This document shows, piece by piece, positions 9,305 through 18,728 of a DNA stretch of 64,000 nucleotides. This stretch comes from an uncultured Brachyspira sp. Its GTDB lineage: Bacteria; Spirochaetota; Brachyspiria; Brachyspirales; Brachyspiraceae. The notes beneath the pieces were generated by a model. It was not told where the DNA came from, did not search any database, and was given only the letters and a program-made list of their open reading frames with translations. How positions within the stretch are numbered: position 1 is the stretch's first letter; each line of letters begins with the position of its first letter. Position numbers and translations under genes: made by a program. The stretch spans positions 1 to 64,000 of the forward strand of contig NZ_CALXKQ010000002.1 in the NCBI RefSeq assembly GCF_944388875.1, written 5' to 3'.

Positions 9305-10486
9305 ATGAAAGAAAAAAATTTTAGAAAGTTGAATTTTATAGTATTAATATTATTCCCAATAATGCTGCTTATATTTTCGATAACATATAATATATATAGT
9401 GTAGGTACTACAAATAGAATAAAAAATGAACTGGAAAATTTTACTAACTCTCTTTCTCTTAGAATGGAAAGCAAATATATGGATATGATGAGTTTGTATT
9501 TTAAAGATGAATTAAATAATTATACAATAGCGAATGAATTTACAAATTTAGTAAAAGAACAGGTAAGATTAGGAGTTACACCTCATTTTAATTCACTTAA
9601 ATTCTCTATAGATTATACTATAAAAAAGAATATAAGAAATACAACATACTCTATATTATTTATAGCTGTTTTGATGTTTATATTAACTTTAGTACTTAAT
9701 TTTACTAATAATAATTTTAGTTCAGTTCCTGCTTCTAATGATGCAGCTAAAAATAATAAATCTGAAAATATAAATGAAATAAAAGAAAAGCCTAAAGCAA
9801 TAAATAATGTAATAGATAACTCATTCAGCGATAATGTTAAAGCTGAAATTGAAGAGATGTATAAAAGTCTTGTTGCTGAAATAAAAAATTCCAGAGATGA
9901 AAAAGCATTAGAAATATTAGAGAAGATGTTTCAAATTGATGATAGAAATTATTTAGCTTTAAATGGAGCTGGGGTACTTCATACTAAAATATACAGCAGA
10001 GATAGTAAAGAAGAACAATTTAAAAAAGCAGATCAGTATTTTGAATATGCATTATCATTATTCGGAAGTAATGATAACATACAGAATAATAAAGGCATAC
10101 TGTATTCTATAAGATATGAAATAAAAAAAATGGAAGATGATTATGAAAAGGGATTAATGATGTTTAATGATATATTATCTTCCAATTATTTAGATTCAGA
10201 CTTATTGAATAATAGAGCTACTTTATATGCTGTCAAATATAAGATAAAAGGTGATGATGATTTATTTAAAAAAGCATTGAAAGATTATAATGATTTAATA
10301 GAAATAGACTATAATAATATATATGCCCTTAATAACAGAAGTGCTCTTTTCTTCAATAAATATAAGTACTCAGGTGATAAGGCATATTTTGATAAATCTA
10401 TTGAAGACTGTAACACTGCATTTAAAATCAATTCTTCTGAAGCATTGTACGATAATACTGGCTCTCTTTATATATATAAATTTTAA
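9305..10486 (+). CDS. Membrane-anchored TPR-repeat protein, function unknown
   Basis: The 393-residue protein has a hydrophobic segment near residues 10-31, a short polar stretch, a second membrane segment near 115-135, an Asn/Lys-rich linker, and a C-terminal half of TPR-like helices (ALNGAGVLHTK, ALNNRSALFFNKY). The frame also offers a TTG at 9296, but the ATG at 9305 is the better start. The region between the membrane segments is probably periplasmic and the TPR part cytoplasmic. I do not recognise a specific family. It stands alone, with a modular repeat directly after the stop. Confidence 0.8.
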   Translation: MKEKNFRKLNFIVLILFPIMLLIFSITYNIYSVGTTNRIKNELENFTNSLSLRMESKYMDMMSLYFKDELNNYTIANEFTNLVKEQVRLGVTPHFNSLKFSIDYTIKKNIRNTTYSILFIAVLMFILTLVLNFTNNNFSSVPASNDAAKNNKSENINEIKEKPKAINNVIDNSFSDNVKAEIEEMYKSLVAEIKNSRDEKALEILEKMFQIDDRNYLALNGAGVLHTKIYSRDSKEEQFKKADQYFEYALSLFGSNDNIQNNKGILYSIRYEIKKMEDDYEKGLMMFNDILSSNYLDSDLLNNRATLYAVKYKIKGDDDLFKKALKDYNDLIEIDYNNIYALNNRSALFFNKYKYSGDKAYFDKSIEDCNTAFKINSSEALYDNTGSLYIYKF

Positions 10487-10487
10487 T

Positions 10488-10930
10488 TATATACCCCGCC
10501 CTTATAAATTTACAGCCTTGTAAAAAACAGCATTCTAATTAATTTTGTTATTTAATTAAAAAAGCACCCCCGCCAAAGTTTTGGTTAGATTTGAAATTTG
10601 ATTAACGCACGGTGAATAAATTTCTGTAACATAACAAAATGTGTATTGCAAATAAACTTATATCTTTGATTTTATTCTGCGTGCGGTGATAAAGTATAAA
10701 TTTAAAAAATGCTTGGGTGGGCAGTTAAAAGAACAGAATAAAATGAAAAAGAAAAATAAAATAAAAATTGCAAATGAAATTAAAAACATAGAGGGTGGGA
10801 AAATGTAAATAAATTTAAAAAATTAATTACATACCCCGCCCTCATAAATTTACTGTCTTTATAAAAAACAGCATTTCAACTAATTTTGTTATTTACTTAA
10901 AAAAGCACCCCCACCCAAGTTTTTATTAAG
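10488..10930 (+). repeat. Modular GC-box intergenic repeat, copy 4 (longest, with internal duplication)
   Basis: Plus-strand order is A (CCCCGCCC, 10494-10501), B (GCACCCCCGCC, 10564-10574), C (AACGCACGGT, 10604-10613), D (TCTGCGTGCGGT, 10676-10687), B' (CTTGGGTGGG, 10712-10721), A' (GGGTGGG, 10793-10799), A (CCCCGCCC, 10834-10841) and B (CCCACCCAAG, 10910-10919). The A-to-B blocks at about 10488-10585 and 10828-10925 are near-identical direct repeats. B' and the last B pair over 10 bp without mismatch. A' and A are linked by ATGTAA (10803-10808) / TTACAT (10827-10832). The first box begins 8 nt after the preceding stop. Confidence 0.88.
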
Positions 10931-10947
10931 TTTATAATTTTTCTTAA

Positions 10948-10979
10948 AATAAATAAAGGAGGGCTTTTAACATCCTCCC
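10948..10979 (-). terminator. Terminator of the Vsp-like gene
   Basis: On the minus strand a GGAGG/CCTCC stem (10974-10978 with 10958-10962), with AT pairs possible inside, is followed by TTTATTTATTTT. It lies 27 nt after the stop codon at 11006. Confidence 0.75.
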
Positions 10980-11005
10980 AAACTCTATTTTATCTTAATA
11001 ATAAA

Positions 11006-12064
11006 TTACTGAGCAGTATCTCCTCCAAGTGAAGGCAAGTACCAAGTTATGCCTGTAGTAGTTTCAAAATATATTGGAATAATATTATCTGCAGGAGAAT
11101 TATTATTAATATCCATCTCGAAATACCATTCCAAATCCTGAACTGGATGCACATACATTTCAGCATAAGCTCCCCATACTAAATAATATTCAACTAATTG
11201 ATTTTTATATCCTGTTCCTGCGATTTTGTATCCTATAGAAGGTTCAAAGTATAGAGAAACTATATCGCCGTTTGCTGCTAAAGATAATACTGGTGTTATT
11301 GTTATGTCATACATATTATAATCATACTTTACAATATCAAATATCTTATCTCTATAGTACATAATACTGCTTGATAAAACATGAGTTGATGCTACAGATT
11401 TACCTTCGCTTCCTAATGCTGTATTATATTGAACCTTAATAAAAGGATTAATATTTACATTATTTATTTGACTGTTTAAAAAATACAGTCTGAACTCAAA
11501 ACCTAAAGACTGAGCTAGAAACATATTTTTAAATGAATTATATCCATAGTTAATATACAGCCTTAGAGCATTAATTGAATCTGCACCTGTATAATATCTT
11601 ATTTGTGCCGATGTACTCACGCCTGTATATGCACCTAATTGATCTGTATCAAAAACGGCAGCCTGTATTGGTATTGCTATTCTAAGATTATCATTTAAAG
11701 CATTAATTGTAAGTACTGGGGTATGCACTTGCAAATCATTATACATATAAGTAAAGTTATATCCTAAACCTATACTGAAATCAGGAGAAGTATATCCCAC
11801 TGCGGCAGATAATGTTGAATCTAATTTTATGTTATTTAAAGATGAACTTAATATTGATGATAAATACCCTATATCTGTTCTAAATCCGAATGTTCCTTTA
11901 ACTGTTTCATTTCCAAGTACAAATCCGAATTGATCCATTCTTGCCCTTAATTGATTTCCGTCTGTAAGAAAATCTATCCAATCCTCGCTGTTTCCATACA
12001 TAGCAAATATATATGAACTCATTATAAATAATAAAGTAATTATTGATAATAAAAACTTTCTCAT
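11006..12064 (-). CDS. Vsp-like (variable surface protein family) outer-membrane protein
   Basis: This is a 352-residue protein with a signal peptide cleaved after about residue 21 (SSYIFA|MYGNSEDW). The mature part has alternating aromatic and small residues and repeated Gly-Tyr-rich strands, typical of an outer-membrane beta-barrel. The mature N-terminus (MYGNSEDWIDFLTDGNQLRA, then MDQFGFVLGNETVKGTFGFR) resembles, from memory, the Brachyspira Vsp surface proteins; no alignment was run. It is a single copy here, followed by its own terminator. It is probably an abundant surface antigen or porin-like protein; transport function is not shown. Confidence 0.75.
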   Translation of the reverse strand: MRKFLLSIITLLFIMSSYIFAMYGNSEDWIDFLTDGNQLRARMDQFGFVLGNETVKGTFGFRTDIGYLSSILSSSLNNIKLDSTLSAAVGYTSPDFSIGLGYNFTYMYNDLQVHTPVLTINALNDNLRIAIPIQAAVFDTDQLGAYTGVSTSAQIRYYTGADSINALRLYINYGYNSFKNMFLAQSLGFEFRLYFLNSQINNVNINPFIKVQYNTALGSEGKSVASTHVLSSSIMYYRDKIFDIVKYDYNMYDITITPVLSLAANGDIVSLYFEPSIGYKIAGTGYKNQLVEYYLVWGAYAEMYVHPVQDLEWYFEMDINNNSPADNIIPIYFETTTGITWYLPSLGGDTAQ

Positions 12065-12222
12065 TTTTATTTACCTAATCAATATAGTCTTTTAATATTA
12101 TATCAAGTATCAAAATAAAGTAAATCAAAATTATATTTTTTAATTATTTTATTATATTGTGTTTTATAATGAATAAATCATAATATTTGTTATAGTCTAT
12201 AAGATATCATATTTAAATAAAT

Positions 12223-13434
12223 TTAATTTCTTATATTTTTTGGAATCTCTATTTTTTTTCTTCTTATTCCTAAATTATTTTTTCTATATTCAAATTCTAA
12301 ATTATTCATATTTAATGCATTATTAAATTTTTTAATATCATCAGTATTGTAAAGTACGCTCATATTATCTTCTTTATTTATAAAAAAATAATTATGAAGC
12401 TCCATATCTTCCATACTCATCAAAGTTACATCATGCGTAGAAAGTATTAACTGAGAAGTTTCTTTTTCAATATCATTAAAAGCATTATTTCTAAATAAAC
12501 TGACAGTAAACTTAAGAAGCTCAGATTGAATGGCATTGAACTCATCCAATATTGATAATGTTCCATTCATAATGGAGTATAATATATATATAAGATTTAT
12601 GGCATAAACTTTATTACCCTCAGATTCAACTTCATCAAAATCATTGCTGTAGCAGTCATGTCTTGAAAGCAGTTTTTTATTATCAAATACAAATGAAAAA
12701 TCATTATTATCTTCTGCTTCTGCTATATTTAAATCATCAATATCTGCCATATTAAGCAGCTTTTTATAAGTTTCCCAAACATTATTTTTACTGAAATAAT
12801 TAAAAGCACTCATTATAGCATAAGATGAAAAATCAGCTTCATTAGTAAAAGGAAATAAAAAACAAAGATTTGTAAATAATGATATATAATAATTAGCTTC
12901 TTCTCTATATTTATCTATTATTTCATTATTTTGTATATCATTGAAAAAACTCAATACGGTATTTGTGCTTGGTATATTGCCGTCATATTTAAATATGCCG
13001 TCTGTTATACTATACTTTTTTCTTTCAAATATTATATTATTATCTTTTATTAAAATTTCTGAATATACAGCCTTATTTTCATTATCCAATATTAATTCAT
13101 ATTTGCATAAGCAGCTTTCATCGTATGAGAAGAACTCTATATAGAATTTGCTTTTATCATATTTGCCGTAAATCATATTAGGGTCTAATAGTTTATTAAT
13201 GCTGTCATTACTTGATGATATATATCCGTTATTTGCATAGAATAAATATTTCAATGCATTTATTAAATTGCTTTTTCCGCATCCGTTATGTCCGTATAGA
13301 AGACATATTTTAGATATATATTCATCCTTGATTTTTTTTATATATGGATTTGTGATGCTTTCTGATACTCTGAAGCTGATAGATGTTTCATTATAAAATG
13401 ATCTGTAATTTGACAGGCTAAATTTCAGCAGCAT
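12223..13434 (-). CDS. AAA15/AAA21-type ATPase (RecF/SMC-like nucleotide-binding fold)
   Basis: The 403-residue ATPase has Walker A GHNGCGKSN at residues 48-56, a Walker B-like LSILDEF near 295 and an H-loop LILSTHD near 330. The start MLLKFSLSNYRSF is typical of the 'ATP-binding protein' family that includes abortive-infection and RloC-like proteins. No RloB-like, OLD-nuclease or toxin partner sits beside it. A lone ATPase of this class could act in phage defence or DNA repair; the sequence alone does not decide. It is divergent from the VWA gene, 120 nt away. Confidence 0.8.
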   Translation of the reverse strand: MLLKFSLSNYRSFYNETSISFRVSESITNPYIKKIKDEYISKICLLYGHNGCGKSNLINALKYLFYANNGYISSSNDSINKLLDPNMIYGKYDKSKFYIEFFSYDESCLCKYELILDNENKAVYSEILIKDNNIIFERKKYSITDGIFKYDGNIPSTNTVLSFFNDIQNNEIIDKYREEANYYISLFTNLCFLFPFTNEADFSSYAIMSAFNYFSKNNVWETYKKLLNMADIDDLNIAEAEDNNDFSFVFDNKKLLSRHDCYSNDFDEVESEGNKVYAINLIYILYSIMNGTLSILDEFNAIQSELLKFTVSLFRNNAFNDIEKETSQLILSTHDVTLMSMEDMELHNYFFINKEDNMSVLYNTDDIKKFNNALNMNNLEFEYRKNNLGIRRKKIEIPKNIRN

Positions 13435-13554
13435 AGTGAATTCTCTTTTTAGTTATAAAATATTTTATATATTGATACTTAATATAACAAAAAAGATTAC
13501 AATATGTAAATTCGTATTGCTTTTTTGGTATTTTATTTATAAGATATAAATATT

Positions 13555-14706
13555 ATGAAAGAGAAAAATAATATAGATTATAAGAATTTAAATAGATGGC
13601 GTTTAATACTTGGAAGTTTTGCTGATGATAATATAGAATTGGAAAGAGAATATTCTGAAATAGATGACGCTTTAAGTTTTTTATATGACAGAGAGTACAG
13701 TGAAGAATCAGGATATGCTGACTTTGAAAGCTTAAATGGTCAAAACAAAGATAGGGGAGGCAGGGGCAAAAGTAATTTAACTGTTCCTACTTGGGTGTCT
13801 AAAGTAAAAAAATTATTCCCTAAAAAAACTGCAGAGATAATGCAAAATCAGGCATTAGAAAAATACAATATGACAGAGATGCTTACCAATGAGGATATTT
13901 TAAAAGAAATGGAACCTAATATGGGGCTTTTGAAAAATATTCTTGCCTTTAAGGACATGATGGATGGAAATGTAAAAAGACTTGCTTATGATATAGTGAG
14001 GAAGGTTGTTGAAGATATTAAAAAGAAAATGGAAAGCGATATAAAAAAAGTATTTTACGGTAAAAAGCTGCCTAATTCAACAACTCAAAATAAAATATTC
14101 AAAAACCTAGATATAAAAAAAACTATACGTAATAATCTAAAAAATTATAATACTGAAAATAAAACAATTTTTGTAGATAAACTTTACTTCAATCAAAATA
14201 TAAAAAAATATAATCCTTGGCATATAATAATACTTATAGATGAAAGCGGTTCTATGATTGATTCTGTTATATACTCTTCAATAATGGCTTCTATATTTTC
14301 AAATCTTCCTTTTTTATCTATAAAACTTGTAATATTTGATACATCTATAGTAGATTTAACCGATTATGTAAAAGACCCTATAGATATATTATTTAAAGTT
14401 CAATTAGGAGGCGGTACTGATATTGTTATGGCTTTAGAATATGCTAAAAAAATAACTACAGTTCCAGATAAAACTATAGTTCTTCTTATAAGCGATTTAT
14501 ATGACGGCAGTTATAAAAGTATGTATAAAAGTGCAAAAGATATAATAGAATCAAGAACTAAACTTTTTGTACTTCCTGCTTTGGATTATAGTGCGAGTGC
14601 TAGCTATGATAAAGAGGCAGCAAAACATTTTGCGAAAATTGGTGCTAAAGTTGCAGCCATTACACCTGATGAACTTTCAAAATGGATAAGCAGTGTTATA
14701 TCATAA
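13555..14706 (+). CDS. VWA (von Willebrand A / CoxE-like) domain protein
   Basis: The 383-residue protein has a charged helical N-terminal two-thirds and a C-terminal VWA domain. The MIDAS metal site is complete: DESGS near residues 229-233, Thr in GGGTDI near 287, and Asp in ISDLYDG near 313. Proteins of this kind usually work with a MoxR-type AAA+ ATPase as a metal-dependent chaperone pair, but no MoxR gene is present in the window. There is no signal peptide, so it is cytoplasmic. It is followed after 45 nt by a TPR gene on the same strand. Confidence 0.85.
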   Translation: MKEKNNIDYKNLNRWRLILGSFADDNIELEREYSEIDDALSFLYDREYSEESGYADFESLNGQNKDRGGRGKSNLTVPTWVSKVKKLFPKKTAEIMQNQALEKYNMTEMLTNEDILKEMEPNMGLLKNILAFKDMMDGNVKRLAYDIVRKVVEDIKKKMESDIKKVFYGKKLPNSTTQNKIFKNLDIKKTIRNNLKNYNTENKTIFVDKLYFNQNIKKYNPWHIIILIDESGSMIDSVIYSSIMASIFSNLPFLSIKLVIFDTSIVDLTDYVKDPIDILFKVQLGGGTDIVMALEYAKKITTVPDKTIVLLISDLYDGSYKSMYKSAKDIIESRTKLFVLPALDYSASASYDKEAAKHFAKIGAKVAAITPDELSKWISSVIS

Positions 14707-14751
14707 TTTTATGATATAATGGAAAATCATAAAACATGATTAGGATTTTTT

Positions 14752-15384
14752 ATGGAAAAAAATAATTTATTTGAGAAATATTATGAAGAGGGGGTAAGTT
14801 TTTATAATAATAAAAAATATGAAGATGCATTGAATTCATTTTATAAGGCTTTAGAATATAATACTAATTTTGCTAAGATTTATTTATATATAGGAGTTTC
14901 AAAATTAGTATTGGGAAGAAATAAAGAAGCTATGCTTGAGCTTGATAAAGCTGTAGAATTGAATTCTAATTGTGCAAAGTTCTATTTTTACAGAGGTGTT
15001 TGCAAAATGGCACTGAATGAAAAAGAAGAATCTATATTAGACCTTGATAAAGCCATAGAATTAGATCCTAATTATTCAAAAGCCTATTTATTTAGGGGGC
15101 TTTCTAAAAAATCGTTAAATAAAAGGGAGGAAGCTGTATTAGATTTTGACAAGGCTATAGAACTTAATTCAAATTATTCTGAAGCATATTATCATAGGGG
15201 ATTTTCTAAATTAGGATTTGATGGAAATGATGAAGTGATGGAAGATTTTGACAAAGTTATAGAACTTAACCCTGATGATGCTTTCGCTTATTTTATCAGA
15301 GGCAGCGTCAAAAAAAATCTAAATAAAAGCGAAGAGGCTAAAAAAGATTTTGAAAGGTATGAAGAATTAAAAAAACAAATATAG
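14752..15384 (+). CDS. TPR-repeat protein
   Basis: The 210-residue soluble protein is built almost entirely of 34-residue TPR units with the pattern AY.. RG.SK..L...EEA..D.DKAIEL. Five consecutive copies can be followed from about residue 8 to 180. There is no signal peptide or membrane segment. It is probably a protein-interaction scaffold. The ATG at 14752 follows a weak AGG site. It converges with hisC across an 11-nt gap, with no terminator hairpin visible between the two. Confidence 0.85.
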   Translation: MEKNNLFEKYYEEGVSFYNNKKYEDALNSFYKALEYNTNFAKIYLYIGVSKLVLGRNKEAMLELDKAVELNSNCAKFYFYRGVCKMALNEKEESILDLDKAIELDPNYSKAYLFRGLSKKSLNKREEAVLDFDKAIELNSNYSEAYYHRGFSKLGFDGNDEVMEDFDKVIELNPDDAFAYFIRGSVKKNLNKSEEAKKDFERYEELKKQI

Positions 15385-15395
15385 GATTTTGTAAT

Positions 15396-16457
15396 TTATT
15401 TTTCTATTATTTTTTTTGTTATTTCTATAAATGTATTCATTTCATCATCCGTTCCTATAGTTACTCTTATATAATTGTCTATTAATTTGGATTTGAAATA
15501 TCTTACTAATATGCCTTTTTCTCTTAGTTTGAAATATATTTCTTCAGCGAATATCTCTTTATATGATATAAATAAAAAATTAGATTTTGAATCAAGTACA
15601 TTAAAGCCTAAATCTTTAAGTTCTTTTTTTATTCTTTCTCTTGTATTAATGATTTTAGAAACAGTATCTTCAAAGTATTTTTTATCTTTTATAGATTCTA
15701 TTCCTGCCAGTATTGAAAGTCTGTTTATTGTATATGAGTTAAAAGAATATTTTATATTTTTAAGTCCTTGTATAAGATTTTCATTTCCTATTGCAAAGCC
15801 TAAACGCATTCCTGCCAAGCATCTTGATTTAGAAAATGTTTGTATAATTAATATATTATCATATTTATTTATGAGTTTAACAGCACTTTCTCCTCCAAAA
15901 TCTATATATGCTTCATCAATTATCACTATATTATCTTTATTGCTTTTAACTATATCTTCTATCTCTTCTATAGTTAAAATTATTCCAGTAGGTGCATTAG
16001 GATTTGCTATAAATATTCCAGAGTCCAAGTTTTTATAATCATTTATATCTATAGTAAAGTCATCTTTTAATGGTATTTTTACTTCGTTTAAATCGAAAAG
16101 ATTTGAATATACAGTGTAAAAGCTGTATGTTATATTAGGGTAATATACTTTATCTCCCTTATTAAAAAAAGCCATGAAAGAAAATGCCAGTATTTCATCG
16201 GAACCGTTCCCAATAAAAATATTATTTTCGTTTACATTATAGAAGTCTGCTATTTCTTTTTTTAAATCTCCGACATTAGGATCAGGGTATAATCTTAAAT
16301 CATCAAAGTTTGCTTCTGATATAATTTTTTTTACCAAAGGAGAAGGAGGATATGGAGATTCATTTGTATTTAATTTTATATATTTTTTATCCTTAGGCTG
16401 TTCTCCTGGAGTATACGGTTCTATAGATTTTGCTTTATCACTTAAAAATTTATTCAT
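15396..16457 (-). CDS. hisC: Histidinol-phosphate aminotransferase
   Basis: This is a PLP-dependent aminotransferase of histidine biosynthesis that converts imidazole-acetol phosphate to histidinol phosphate. The 353-residue length is normal. The N-terminal YTPGEQPKD...KLNTNESPYPPSP and the FSKSRCLAGMRLGFAIG segment carrying the PLP lysine (about residue 210) are clear. The open frame extends to 16475, but the ATG at 16457 has an AAAGGAT ribosome site at a good distance, so it is the likely start. No other his genes are nearby; related aminotransferases (e.g. CobD-like) are less likely because of the HisC-type N-terminus. Confidence 0.9.
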   Translation of the reverse strand: MNKFLSDKAKSIEPYTPGEQPKDKKYIKLNTNESPYPPSPLVKKIISEANFDDLRLYPDPNVGDLKKEIADFYNVNENNIFIGNGSDEILAFSFMAFFNKGDKVYYPNITYSFYTVYSNLFDLNEVKIPLKDDFTIDINDYKNLDSGIFIANPNAPTGIILTIEEIEDIVKSNKDNIVIIDEAYIDFGGESAVKLINKYDNILIIQTFSKSRCLAGMRLGFAIGNENLIQGLKNIKYSFNSYTINRLSILAGIESIKDKKYFEDTVSKIINTRERIKKELKDLGFNVLDSKSNFLFISYKEIFAEEIYFKLREKGILVRYFKSKLIDNYIRVTIGTDDEMNTFIEITKKIIEK

Positions 16458-16563
16458 ATAATAAAATCCTTTCATAGATTTTTTGATAATAAATTATATA
16501 TTATTTTTAATATAAATAAAGATATTTCATTATTAAAAAATAAAAAAATTACTCAAATTTAGT

Positions 16564-16591
16564 TTGACTTTGATAATTTAATTGTTATATT
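16564..16591 (+). promoter_or_regulatory. Promoter of the interrupted mcp gene
   Basis: TTGACT (16564-16569), a 16-nt spacer and TATATT (16586-16591) form a good sigma-70-type promoter 58 nt before the ATG at 16650. No sigma-28-type site was found here, unlike before the receptor at 23633. Confidence 0.6.
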
Positions 16592-16649
16592 AAATTTGTA
16601 TTTTCGATTGTTGTCATAATTAAATAATTTTATACAGAGGTTTTTCACA

Positions 16650-18491
16650 ATGAAAAAAATGCACAGCTTATCTTTTAAAGTGCCTATAATAATAAGTTCT
16701 ATTATTTTTATAACAATAACTATATTAGCAATTATATCAATAATTTCATCTTCAAAAGGTATAAGAAAAGCAACATTAGAAGGCTTTACAGCTACAGTTT
16801 CAGGTTATTCTTCAATGATAGATATGATACTCCATGAACAATTATTAGCAATAGCAACATATTCTCAGTCTGCTGCTGTGGTAAATGCTGTTATTAATAC
16901 TAATGATATAAACATAAAAAATGAAGCTATAAAGAGGTTAAAAGATTTTGGTTCAGTTAATACTTATGCTATTAATATAGGTCTTGCCGACATTAACGGA
17001 CGTATTATACTTGATGATGTTAATTCTAATCTTGAAGGTGTTTCTATAGCAGATGTACATCCTGATTTATTTAATAAAATGAAGGCTGATAATTATAAAT
17101 TTACTTTTGATAATTCTACGAGCGTATCATCTACTACAGGAGGACAGGCACTTTTACTTTGCGGAGGATTAAAAAATTCTTTAGGAAATGTAATCGGTTT
17201 AATATATATTAATTTGAATTTGTCTAGTGTTAATGAAGATTTTATAGGAAATCTTAATTTAAATGGACGTATTACAGTAGCAAATAATGACGGAAATGTA
17301 ATATTATCATCAGATAGTGAAAGAATAGGCGATACTTTGCCTGATGTATACAGCGTTATAAAAACAAGTTCTCAAGGCATCATAGAATCATATTATTATG
17401 AAGGAGATAATGGAAAGCGTTCTGCTGCCTATAAAAATGTAAGTATAATGCCTTAGTCTGTTATATTTGCCAAGTCTGACAGCGAGATATATAAAGAGAT
17501 TAGCTACATTATATTACGTACGGTTATAATAGGTCCTTTATTTATAATATTATGTACTATAATAATAGCTATGTATATAAAAACTATAACTAGACCTTTG
17601 AATGATTTAGTTTCTATTTCAAAAGAAATTTCTAATGGCGATTTGACATCTACTCATAGAAATATTAAACGTCAGGATGAATTAGGGATATTGGCTAATT
17701 CTTTCTTTGATATGAGAGATAGGTTATCAGAAATTATTGTTAAGGTTAGAACATCAGTTGATGAAATAAGAATGAATGCTAAGGAGCTTTCTCAGGGAAG
17801 TATGGACCTTTCACGCCATACAGAATCACAGGCTGCTAGTTTGGAGGAAACGGCTTCTTCAATGGAGGAGATGGCATCTACCATTAAATCATCAACTGAT
17901 CAGTCTGTAGAGGGCAATAAGATGATGATAGATTCAAGGACTTCTATTCAAAATGCGGGAGAAATAATTTTAGAAACTACAAAAAATATAGAAGAAGTTT
18001 ACGATGCCAGTGCTAAGATAAAAGATATTACTAAGATAATAGAAGATATTGCTTTTCAAACTAATATACTTGCTTTAAATGCTGCTGTAGAGGCGGCACG
18101 TGCTGGAGATATGGGTAAGGGCTTTGCCGTTGTAGCAAGCGAGGTTAGAAATTTGGCACAGACAACTCAGACTTCTGTAAAAGATATTACTCATTTGGTT
18201 GATAATGCTTATGATAAAATTAATAAAGCTACAGAATCAGCAAGAGAATCTCAGGAGATATTTAATGATCTTCAGCAAAAAATAGAAAATACAGCTAGAA
18301 TAATGCAGGATATTAGTTCTACAGCAGTGGAACAGCAGGCAGGTGTAGATCAGGTTAATAAGGCTGTTTCAGATATGGATACAGTTACACAGCAGAATGC
18401 TGCTTTAGTAGAAGAAGCATCAGCTTCATCTACAGCTTTATTAAATCAGGCTGTAGAACTTGTTGATGCTATGAGTTTTTTCAAAGTTTAA
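16650..18491 (+). pseudogene. Methyl-accepting chemotaxis protein gene interrupted by an amber codon
   Basis: One frame of 613 codons is broken by a single TAG at 17454-17456. In the paralogue at 18729 the same place reads ATGCCTTGGTCTGTT, so Trp TGG has become TAG. The 38 codons up to the next ATG (17571) are open and homologous to the paralogue. The upstream part encodes the N-terminal membrane segment and periplasmic sensor. The downstream part encodes the second membrane segment, HAMP and a complete signalling hairpin ([18 protein letters not shown]). As read, it would yield a truncated 268-residue sensor and possibly a separately initiated signalling fragment. Confidence 0.88.
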
Positions 18492-18513
18492 TAGTTCTCA
18501 ATATATATTTTTT

Positions 18514-18556
18514 AATAAAGGATTGTTTTCTATACGGAGATAGTCCTTTATTTTTT
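18514..18556 (+). terminator. Terminator after the interrupted mcp
   Basis: AATAAAGGA (18514-18522) pairs with TCCTTTATT (18544-18552), and the T-run continues to 18556. It lies 23 nt after the stop. Confidence 0.75.
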
Positions 18557-18637
18557 AAGTTATAATTTTGTATATGTTATGAAATTATCATGATATTAAA
18601 TAAAAAAAACATCAAATTTCAATTTTTTTGTAAAAAA

Positions 18638-18645
18638 AACGATAA
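18638..18645 (+). promoter_or_regulatory. Possible sigma-28-like -10 of the second mcp
   Basis: AACGATAA (18638-18645) resembles the sigma-28 -10 GCCGATAA. Fifteen nt upstream is TCAA (18619-18622) against the TAAA consensus. It is a weaker match than the site before 23633. Confidence 0.35.
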
Positions 18646-18728
18646 TTTTTTTTAGTTTAATATTTTAATTATTCTAATTAATTATATATTAAGAAAATGT
18701 AAATTATATTTTAATAAAGGTTTATATT

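Noticed and set aside
10712-10799. G-quadruplex as the role of the GGGTGGG boxes
   Set aside because: Each box has only two G-runs and the next box is about 70-80 nt away; long-range base pairing with the C-rich boxes explains them better.
1-10930. CRISPR array as an explanation for the repeated boxes
   Set aside because: The boxes are of several kinds, about 10 nt long, in alternating orientation and unevenly spaced; no cas genes are present.
15475-16038. 187-codon plus-strand open frame inside hisC
   Set aside because: It lies fully antisense to a well-conserved hisC, has no ribosome site and no family-like sequence; it is a by-product of AT-rich codon use.
17571-18491. A separate 306-residue chemotaxis gene starting at 17571
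   Set aside because: The 38 codons before it are open and homologous to the paralogue, there is no ribosome site, and one TAG explains the split; treated as part of one interrupted gene.
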